A stretch of 6,237 bases of DNA, from assembly GCA_003223675.1 (NCBI GenBank), contig QHVW01000142.1:1-6237 (forward strand), written 5' to 3'. The position numbers were made by a program, and so were the translations under genes. Origin of the DNA: Acidobacteriota bacterium (lineage in GTDB: Bacteria; Acidobacteriota; Thermoanaerobaculia; Multivoradales; UBA5704). Every line of letters begins with the position of its first letter. Within the stretch, counting starts at the first letter, position 1. Shown in pieces: positions 1 to 6,237 of the stretch. The notes beneath the pieces were generated by a model. The model did no database searches. It saw only the letters and a program-made list of their open reading frames with translations, and was not told where the DNA came from.

Positions 1-195
1 CCGGACAACGCCGCGGCGCGCGAGGCGCTGGCCGAGCTCGCCACACGGCAGCGCCCGCTCATGGCGCGCGACCTGCTGGCCGGCTACGAGCCGGGGGAGG
101 AGGGGGGGGAGGTCGAGGCGAAGGCCCGGAAGGCATTCCTTCTCAACAGCTATCTGAAGCGTTTGCGACGGGGGAGCCAGAGCCATGTTTCTTGA
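1..195 (+). CDS. C-terminal end of a TPR-like protein (partial)
   Basis: Frame 1 is open from the first base to a TGA at 193-195 and gives the last 64 residues of a protein whose start is outside the window. It opens with PDNAAAREALAELATRQ, which looks like the helix pair of a tetratricopeptide repeat (the common 'PDN-A-A-R-EAL-AEL' pattern). A Glu/Gly-rich spacer follows, then a basic amphipathic tail (KAFLLNSYLKRLRRG). The last 11 bases overlap the start of the Roadblock gene, so the two are probably translationally coupled. The TPR call is based on one short motif. TPR proteins are general protein-interaction scaffolds, and a partnership with the Roadblock protein is only an inference from adjacency. 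Frame continuity and the junction make a real gene likely; its function cannot be determined. Confidence 0.65.
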   Translation, partial: PDNAAAREALAELATRQRPLMARDLLAGYEPGEEGGEVEAKARKAFLLNSYLKRLRRGSQSHVS

Positions 196-541
196 CCAGC
201 TCAGCCGTATCAGCAACCGGATCGAGGGCGCGGTCGCTCTGTCCCTGGTGGCGAAGGACGGGATTCCGGTCGAGTCGGTCAGCTCGGATCCCGATCTGGA
301 CCTGGAGGTGCTCGCGGCCGAGCTGGTGGCCCAGGCGCGGTCGATCAGCGACAACCATCGCGAGCTGGACGTGGGGGAGGTGCAGCAGCTCTCGGTGATG
401 ACCGACCGGTTGACGCTGATGGTAAGCTCCGTCGCCTCGGACTATTATCTGCTTCTCGTCCTGGGCCCGGAGGGGAACTACGGGAAGGCCCGGTTCGAGC
501 TCCGGCGAGCACGTCTGCTCCTGGAGGAAGATCTCTCCTGA
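185..541 (+). CDS. Roadblock/LC7 domain protein (MglB-like)
   Basis: This 118-residue protein is about the size of a single Roadblock/LC7 domain. The N-terminal helix (FLDQLSRISNRIEGAVA, 2-18) leads into the typical first strands (ALSLVAKDGIPVES, 18-31). A central helix follows (EVLAAELVAQARSISDN, 41-57), then strands around 66-94 including the hydrophobic YYLLLVLG (87-94), and a C-terminal helix (ARFELRRARLLLEED, 102-116). Proteins of this family form dimers that bind Ras-like GTPases; MglB is the GAP for the polarity GTPase MglA. No signal peptide or membrane segment is seen, so it should be cytoplasmic. The ATG follows a GGGGAG ribosome-binding sequence at 171-176, which supports this start. 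It overlaps the upstream TPR-like gene by 11 nt and precedes accB by about 50 nt. No GTPase gene is in the window, so a partner is unknown. The family call is firm; the role is inferred. Confidence 0.82.
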   Translation: MFLDQLSRISNRIEGAVALSLVAKDGIPVESVSSDPDLDLEVLAAELVAQARSISDNHRELDVGEVQQLSVMTDRLTLMVSSVASDYYLLLVLGPEGNYGKARFELRRARLLLEEDLS

Positions 542-579
542 GCCGGGCGCGGTGGACGCCGCGCCGCGGGAGGCATGCC

Positions 580-586
580 AAGGGGG
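580..586 (+). promoter_or_regulatory. Ribosome-binding site that decides the accB start
   Basis: AAGGGGG lies 7 nt upstream of the GTG at 594. The alternative in-frame GTG at 552 has no purine-rich sequence before it, only GAGCCGGGCGCG. Residues between 552 and 594 (DAAPREACQGGVY) do not resemble the normal BCCP N-terminus, whereas the 594 start begins directly with the expected helix [10 protein letters not shown]. Confidence 0.6.
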
Positions 587-593
587 CGTCTAC

Positions 594-1094
<501 letters not shown>

Positions 1095-1108
1095 AGCCGA
1101 GAGCGCCG

Positions 1109-2485
<1,377 letters not shown>

Positions 2486-2488
2486 GGG

Positions 2489-3127
2489 ATGGGCGTCGTC
2501 TACGCCATCGCCGACGCCGGGGTCCTGGGCGCCGAGGCCCTGCCCGCGGCGGTGGCCGAGATGGCCGGCGCGGGCATCCGCTGGATCCAGGTGCGCGCCA
2601 AGCACCTCTCCGGGAGCGGCTGGCACGCGGCCCTGGCGGCCTGCTGCCGGGCGCTCGAAGGGAGCGGCGTCCGGCTCTGGGTGGACGACCGCGCCGACCT
2701 GGCAGCGCTTTTGCCTGTAGATGGGGTCCACGTCGGCCAGCGGGACCTGCCGCCGGCCGCGGCTCGCCGCGTGGTGGGCGCGGATGTTAAAATCGGTCTC
2801 TCGACTCACGACGAGGAGCAATTCGCCGCGGCGGACGCCGACCCGGCGGTCGACGTGATCGCCGTCGGGCCGGTCTTCCCCACCACGGGCAAGGAGGACC
2901 CCGACCCGGTGGTGGGGCTCTCATTCGTGCGCTGGGCGCGCGAGCGCACGCGGAAGCCGCTGGTCGCGATCGGCGGCATCGGCGCCGGCAACGTGGCCGA
3001 GGTGCTGGCCGCCGGAGCGGACGCCGCGGCCGTGCTGGGCGCGGTCTGCCGCGGTGGCGCCGGCGAGGTCCGGGTCAACTGTCGCCGGCTGATGATCGCG
3101 GCCGGGGCGGCGGGCCGGGAAGGATGA
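2489..3127 (+). CDS. thiE: Thiamine-phosphate synthase family protein (ThiE/TenI)
   Basis: ThiE joins the pyrimidine pyrophosphate (HMP-PP) and carboxylated thiazole phosphate to give thiamine phosphate. This 212-residue protein has the family length and its motifs in order: IQVRAK (34-38, with R36 and K38), VDDRAD (65-70), DGVHVGQRDLP (78-88, D86 a metal-ligand candidate), KIGLSTH (101-107), VGPVFPTTGKED (126-137, K135) and the phosphate-binding AIGGIGAGN (160-168). Two positions differ from the classical pattern: the usual 'ND' pair reads D66-D67, and the usual TxTK reads TTGK. This leaves room for a divergent ThiE or a TenI-type aminopyrimidine-pathway relative, although the arginine, lysine and aspartate residues expected for synthase activity are present. 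AGGAG at 2478-2482 overlaps the end of accC and sets the ATG three bases after its stop. No thi-box (TPP riboswitch) is seen and no other thi gene is present, so expression probably follows accBC. Confidence 0.85.
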   Translation: MGVVYAIADAGVLGAEALPAAVAEMAGAGIRWIQVRAKHLSGSGWHAALAACCRALEGSGVRLWVDDRADLAALLPVDGVHVGQRDLPPAAARRVVGADVKIGLSTHDEEQFAAADADPAVDVIAVGPVFPTTGKEDPDPVVGLSFVRWARERTRKPLVAIGGIGAGNVAEVLAAGADAAAVLGAVCRGGAGEVRVNCRRLMIAAGAAGREG

Positions 3128-3627
3128 GGATCTATCTGACGGGCTTCATGGGGTGCGGCAAGACCACGGTCGGTCCGCTCCTGGGCCGGCGGTTGGGAGC
3201 GCCGTTCGTCGATCTCGACCGTGAGATCGAGCTCCGGGCGGGGATGACGGTGCGCGAGATCTTCGCGCAACAGGGCGAGCCGGCCTTCCGTGAGATGGAG
3301 GCCGAGGTCCTGCGAGGGACTCTGGCCCTGCCGGACGTTGTAGTGGCTTTGGGTGGCGGCACGCTGACGTTCGAAGGGAACGCGCGGCTGGTCGGCGCCA
3401 ACGGCCTCTCGGTCTGGCTCAACCTGCCGTTCGCGACCATCGCGGCGCGCATCGGCGGGATGGGCAAGACCGACCGGCCGCTGTTCAAGGATGGGTCCCA
3501 AGCGCTCGCGCTCTATCGCGAGCGGCTGCCGGTCTATCGCCGGTCGGACCTGACGGTGGACATCGCCCCCGAGGAGGGGCCGGAGGAGATCGCGGCGAGA
3601 ATCGCCCTGCTGATCGGGAATCGATAG
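3124..3627 (+). CDS. aroK: Shikimate kinase
   Basis: AroK phosphorylates shikimate to shikimate 3-phosphate using ATP, the fifth step of the chorismate pathway, in the cytoplasm. At 167 residues it has the typical single-domain size. The Walker A loop GFMGCGKTT (7-15) contains K13. FVDLD (28-32) supplies the acidic shikimate/Mg pair D30 and D32. FREME (55-59) contains the shikimate-binding R56. The glycine block ALGGGT (75-80) follows. DRPLF (117-121) places R118 in the lid, and YRERLPVYR (131-139) provides the conserved R134 and the RxPxY signature. All key residues are present, so it should be active. Its ATG lies inside the thiE stop (ATGA, 3124-3127), with GGGAAGG just upstream, indicating translational coupling. 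The stop shares one base with the next gene's GTG. No other aro gene is adjacent, so aroK is separated here from its usual partner aroB. Confidence 0.95.
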   Translation: MRIYLTGFMGCGKTTVGPLLGRRLGAPFVDLDREIELRAGMTVREIFAQQGEPAFREMEAEVLRGTLALPDVVVALGGGTLTFEGNARLVGANGLSVWLNLPFATIAARIGGMGKTDRPLFKDGSQALALYRERLPVYRRSDLTVDIAPEEGPEEIAARIALLIGNR

Positions 3628-4370
3628 TGCGTTACTTGATCCTCTCGGACATGCACGCCAATTGGGAGGCGTTCGAGACCGTCCTGCGGCGGGCTCGGCG
3701 CAAGCGCTATGAGGCGGTGCTGGTGCTGGGCGACCTGGTGGGCTACGGCGCCGCTCCCAACCAGGTGGTGGACGCCGTGCGCCGCATGGGGCCCCGGCTC
3801 TACACCGTGCGCGGCAATCACGACAAGGTGGTGGCCGGGATCGATTCCGGGGGGAACTTCAACCAGACCGCTCTCACGGCCGCCCAGTGGACGACCGGCC
3901 GCCTGACCCCGGGCAACCTCCGCTACGTGCGCGATCTGCCGCAGGGGCCGATGAAGGTGGAGGAGGGGGTCGCCATCTGCCACGGCTCGCCGCTCGACGA
4001 GGACACCTACGTGTTCTCCGACGTGGACGCCTGGGAGATCTTCTCCCGCTACGAGACGCCGGTGACCTTCTTCGGCCACACGCACATCCCGTCGCTGTTC
4101 TGGCTGGAGGGGAAGCTGCTGGGGGTGAAGGCCCTGCGCGGCACCTCGGGCCGCATCGTGCTCTCCCCCGGCGGGCGCTACCTGATCAACCCCGGCTCGA
4201 TCGGCCAGCCCCGCGACCGCGATCCGCGCGCCTCCTACATGATCTACGACAGCAAGAAGCAGGTGGTGACCTGGTACCGCATCCCCTACGCCATCGGCGA
4301 ATCCCAGGCCCGCATCCGCAAGGCCGGTCTGCCGAACAGCCTGGCGGACCGGCTGGCGGTGGGGGCGTAA
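3627..4370 (+). CDS. Calcineurin-like metallophosphoesterase (YfcE/MJ0936-type)
   Basis: This 247-residue protein has all five metal-binding motifs of the calcineurin-like phosphoesterase superfamily: SDMHAN (D8, H10), LGDLVGYG (D36), GNHD (N64, H65), CHGSP (H119) and GHTH (H151, H153). An intact di-metal centre is expected to cleave a phosphomonoester or phosphodiester. The spacing and NPGSIGQPRD (188-197) fit the small YfcE/MJ0936-like group (Pfam Metallophos_2). It is longer than YfcE (about 184 residues) because of an insert around 68-115 and a C-terminal tail containing the IRKAGLPNSLADRL block (230-243), which recurs in bacterial relatives. No signal peptide is seen, so it is likely cytoplasmic. 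The GTG start shares its first base with the aroK stop (TAGTG), so translation is probably coupled. It is the last gene of the array, and the natural substrate cannot be read from sequence. Confidence 0.9.
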   Translation: MRYLILSDMHANWEAFETVLRRARRKRYEAVLVLGDLVGYGAAPNQVVDAVRRMGPRLYTVRGNHDKVVAGIDSGGNFNQTALTAAQWTTGRLTPGNLRYVRDLPQGPMKVEEGVAICHGSPLDEDTYVFSDVDAWEIFSRYETPVTFFGHTHIPSLFWLEGKLLGVKALRGTSGRIVLSPGGRYLINPGSIGQPRDRDPRASYMIYDSKKQVVTWYRIPYAIGESQARIRKAGLPNSLADRLAVGA

Positions 4371-4433
4371 AGACCCGGTTCAGACCCGTTGTGCCGGGCG
4401 GCGGGACCTGCCCTTCGAAGCCTCACCCTCGGT

Positions 4434-4456
4434 CCCTCTCCACTTCGTGGAGAGGG
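4434..4456. terminator. Left hairpin; possible terminator for the plus-strand operon
   Basis: A perfect 10-bp stem (CCCTCTCCAC, 4434-4443, pairing with 4447-4456) closes on the 3-nt loop TTC. It lies about 65 nt after the metallophosphoesterase stop. A run of five T occurs 19 nt downstream (4475-4479), too far for a textbook intrinsic terminator. The hairpin also belongs to the inverted-repeat element, so any termination role may be secondary. Confidence 0.4.
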
Positions 4457-4509
4457 AGGGCCCAGAGATCAGCGTTTTTCGAATTCGGCACGGTCGCTCG
4501 GATATGTTT

Positions 4510-4536
4510 CCCCCTCTCCACGAAGTGGAGAGGGGG
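4510..4536. terminator. Right hairpin; possible terminator for the ccmF strand
   Basis: A perfect 12-bp stem (CCCCCTCTCCAC, 4510-4521, pairing with 4525-4536) closes on GAA. It is about 60 nt beyond the ccmF stop when read on the minus strand. The minus-strand sequence after it is GAAACATATCC, with no U-tract, so intrinsic termination is unproven. It is the inverted partner of the left hairpin. Confidence 0.35.
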
Positions 4537-4579
4537 CCAGGGGGTGAGGCTTCGGAGGGCAGGACGCTGAGAGGCCTCT

Positions 4580-4595
4580 GGGGCAATGAAGCCCC
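4580..4595 (-). terminator. Small hairpin immediately after ccmF
   Basis: GGGGC (4580-4584) pairs with GCCCC (4591-4595) around a 6-nt loop, starting one base after the ccmF stop codon on the minus strand. The stem is only five pairs, although all are G-C, and no U-tract follows. It could stabilise the mRNA 3' end or be chance in G+C-rich DNA. Confidence 0.25.
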
Positions 4596-4596
4596 C

Positions 4597-6237
4597 CTAC
4601 CCTCCCAGCACCCCCTTCTTGAAGTCCGCGCCCGGCGCCGGATCGGGGCCGATCCAGGTTCCGAGGATGGCGTCCGCTGTGGCCTTGCCGGGGAGGGTAC
4701 CCTTGCTCTTGGTGACGTCGATCGAGAGCTTCATCGGGTTGGCGACGCCGGTCGTCTCGAGCTGCACGGCGTGGCTGCCGGTGTTGATGCCCGCCATGGT
4801 GATGGTGCCGCCGCCGGGGAGCGACGTGGGCGGCGTCTCGACCGTGCCGGTGGCCGGGTTGAGGCGGTAGACCGGCGTCACCGCGAAGGTCCGTCCCGCT
4901 TTGGTGATCGCCAGCTCCGCGCCGACCGTGGTCGAATGCCCGGCGTTCAGCGCCGCCACGGCGTTGCCTTCCATGTCGAGATTGAAGCGGACGAAGCGCA
5001 CCTGCATGTTCCCGATCTGTCCGGACTGCCCCTGGGCGAGCTCCAGCCGCGGCTGGCCCGCATCGAATTCGATCGGCGAGACGTAGAGGTCCTGGAACGG
5101 CGAGCTCTTGATGTCGGGGTTGACCATCGTCTGCCGGGTACGGTCGTTCACGAACAGCTTGGGATAGACCATGAACGGCGACCGGCCGGCGCGCGCCACC
5201 TCGATCTCCATGCGCTCCTTCTCACGCCCCTGGCGCGGGATGAAGCGCTTGAAGGTGAGCGTCATGTCGTCCACCTGCTTCGGCGCCCCCTGGATGAGCG
5301 TCACCTTGGTGCTCTGGTCGTAGCCGGACGAGGCGATGATGCCGAGCAGGATGACTCCCACCCCGACGTGCGTCAGGTAGCCGCCCAGGGCCTTGAGGCC
5401 GCCGGCCCGGTACTTGTCGATCGTCTTCTGGAGGTTGGTCGCCAGCGCCAGCGCCGCGAGCAGGATGAAGACCAGGTGGAAGACGTCGTGGACCCGCCAG
5501 ACCGCCGCCGCCACCGTGACGGCCACGGCGAAGCCGAGCGGCGCGATCAGCTTGCGCAGCAGCTCGCTGGCCGAGGTCCCCTTCCAGGTGAGATAGGGGA
5601 CGCAGGAGAGCAGGAAGGCGACCAGCATGGCGATCGGCAGGCTCACCCGGTTGTAGAAGCTGGGGCCGACCGGGCTCTGCTCCTTCATCAGCCGGGTGAT
5701 CAGCGGCGCCGAGGTGCCGGCGGTGATCACCAGCGCGGCGATCAGGATGGTGATGCTCCCCAGCACCAGGAAGGTGCCGCGCGACAGCAGGGGGTCCTCG
5801 TTGGGCTCGGTGGGGATCTCCTTCCAGCGGCTCACGATCAGGTAGAGCCCGAGCAGCATGAAGCCGCCGAGCAGGAAGGTGAGCCAGCCGGAGATCCCGA
5901 GGTCGACGAAGCTGTGGACCGAGAAGTCCGCCAGCACGCCCGAGCGGGTGAGGAAGGTGCCGTAGAGCACCGAGATGTAGGTCAGGAAGGTGAAGATGTA
6001 GTTGGCCCGGCGGAAGCGCCCCTTGGTGCGTTCCATGTAGAGGCCGTGGATCAGCACCGTGCCGAACAGCCAGGGGATGAACGAGGCGTTCTCGACCGGG
6101 TCCCACCCCCAGTAGCCGCCCCAGCCGAGGGTCTTGTAGGCCCAGTAGCCGCCCATCAGGATGGCGGTGCCGAGCACCAGGAAGCCGCCGAGGGCCCAGG
6201 GGAAGGCGCGCGCCGCCCAGCCGTCGTACTTCCGGCG
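4597..6237 (-). CDS. ccmF: CcmF/NrfE-family haem lyase, cytochrome c maturation (partial, 5' end missing)
   Basis: CcmF takes haem from holo-CcmE and helps attach it to apocytochrome c on the outer face of the cytoplasmic membrane. The frame is open to the window edge and gives 546 C-terminal residues; the GTG at 6177 is internal. The tryptophan-rich haem-binding motif GWGGYWGWDPVENAS is encoded near 6083-6126. Three candidate haem-ligand histidines are visible: in TVLIHGLY (6046-6048), RSGVLADFSVHSF (5914-5916) and LTHVGVGV (5368-5370). About nine hydrophobic segments precede a soluble region of about 240 residues (roughly 5330 to 4600), which should be periplasmic. WWD followed by TRSGVL favours CcmF over CcsA. 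By comparison with E. coli, roughly 200 N-terminal residues lie outside the window. The C-terminus ends in a polar stretch (DFKKGVLGG) without the final membrane helix usual for the family. It converges on the plus-strand operon, and other ccm genes would be expected upstream. Confidence 0.93.
   Translation of the reverse strand, partial: RRKYDGWAARAFPWALGGFLVLGTAILMGGYWAYKTLGWGGYWGWDPVENASFIPWLFGTVLIHGLYMERTKGRFRRANYIFTFLTYISVLYGTFLTRSGVLADFSVHSFVDLGISGWLTFLLGGFMLLGLYLIVSRWKEIPTEPNEDPLLSRGTFLVLGSITILIAALVITAGTSAPLITRLMKEQSPVGPSFYNRVSLPIAMLVAFLLSCVPYLTWKGTSASELLRKLIAPLGFAVAVTVAAAVWRVHDVFHLVFILLAALALATNLQKTIDKYRAGGLKALGGYLTHVGVGVILLGIIASSGYDQSTKVTLIQGAPKQVDDMTLTFKRFIPRQGREKERMEIEVARAGRSPFMVYPKLFVNDRTRQTMVNPDIKSSPFQDLYVSPIEFDAGQPRLELAQGQSGQIGNMQVRFVRFNLDMEGNAVAALNAGHSTTVGAELAITKAGRTFAVTPVYRLNPATGTVETPPTSLPGGGTITMAGINTGSHAVQLETTGVANPMKLSIDVTKSKGTLPGKATADAILGTWIGPDPAPGADFKKGVLGG

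Larger units (their letters stand above)
4407..4563. repeat. Inverted pair of palindromic units (REP-doublet/REPIN-like element)
   Basis: Two related units face each other in the gap between convergent genes. The left arm (4407-4456, about 50 nt) and the reverse complement of the right arm (4512-4563, about 52 nt) agree at 44 or more positions. The differences are one T/C change near the outer end and a short variable block (TCGGT versus CCTGGCC). Each arm has an outer head, CGAAGCCTCACCC, and an inner perfect hairpin with stem CCCTCTCCAC and loop TTC or GAA. A spacer of about 52 nt containing TTTTT (4475-4479) and GAATTC separates the arms. This layout matches the general plan of REP doublets (BIME/REPIN), which are non-autonomous repeats found between genes. 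No target-site duplication or transposase is visible. Copy number in the genome cannot be judged from one window. Confidence 0.75.

Noticed and set aside
552..593. Longer accB start at GTG 552
   Set aside because: There is no ribosome-binding sequence and the extra residues do not match the family N-terminus; GTG 594 has AAGGGGG at good spacing.
2486..2488. TPP riboswitch before thiE
   Set aside because: Only three bases separate accC from thiE, so there is no room for a leader, and no thi-box-like sequence was recognised in the end of accC.
4371..4400. Short hairpin CCCGG/CCGGG right after the phosphoesterase stop
   Set aside because: It has only five base pairs around a 15-nt loop and no T-tract, which is expected by chance at this base composition.
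4407..4563. Two-repeat CRISPR array
   Set aside because: The two copies are inverted, not direct, and there is only one spacer and no cas gene.
3887..4570. A 227-residue plus-strand open frame running from the phosphoesterase into the repeat
   Set aside because: It overlaps the phosphoesterase in another frame and its end only translates the inverted repeat; no ribosome-binding site or motif was seen.
4586..4870. A 94-residue plus-strand open frame after the repeat
   Set aside because: It is antisense to the ccmF 3' end, with composition expected from the opposite strand of that gene and no motif.
5222..6106. A 294-residue minus-strand open frame inside ccmF
   Set aside because: It is an alternative frame of ccmF and gives a His/Arg/Gly/Pro-rich protein without hydrophobic segments, whereas the ccmF frame gives clear membrane helices and the WWD motif.

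Overview
This window comes from a very G+C-rich bacterial genome with strongly G/C-biased third codon positions. Genes are tightly packed, and several share start and stop bases. The gene order is a TPR-like protein, a Roadblock/LC7 protein, accB, accC, thiE, aroK and a metallophosphoesterase, facing a CcmF-type haem lyase. This order and the protein styles suggest an Acidobacteriota-like or other deep-branching, environmental high-GC lineage. That placement is inference; no rRNA or other phylogenetic marker is present.

Layout: positions 1-4370 are one compact plus-strand array. It holds the C-terminal end of a TPR-like protein (1-195), a Roadblock/LC7 protein overlapping it by 11 nt (185-541), accB (594-1094), accC (1109-2485), thiE (2489-3127), aroK (3124-3627, ATGA overlap) and a calcineurin-like metallophosphoesterase (3627-4370, one-base TAGTG overlap). 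The gaps are small enough for a single operon, and no internal promoter or terminator was recognised. Positions 4371-4596 form the only sizeable non-coding stretch. It lies between convergent genes and carries a striking pair of inverted palindromic units (4407-4563), which resemble a REP doublet (REPIN/BIME-like) and may also act as a bidirectional terminator. Positions 4597-6237 hold the minus-strand C-terminal 546 residues of a CcmF/NrfE-family haem lyase, whose N-terminus lies beyond the window.

How the genes work together: AccB and AccC supply the biotin carrier and biotin carboxylase halves of acetyl-CoA carboxylase, the first step of fatty acid synthesis; the carboxyltransferase genes accA and accD are not here. 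ThiE makes thiamine phosphate and AroK makes shikimate 3-phosphate. The array therefore mixes lipid, cofactor and aromatic amino acid biosynthesis with a likely GTPase-regulatory Roadblock protein and a phosphoesterase of unknown substrate. CcmF belongs to the separate cytochrome c maturation pathway. I found no CRISPR array, tRNA, rRNA, transposase, phage gene or riboswitch. The window is mostly core metabolism; the inverted-repeat element is the most unusual structure.
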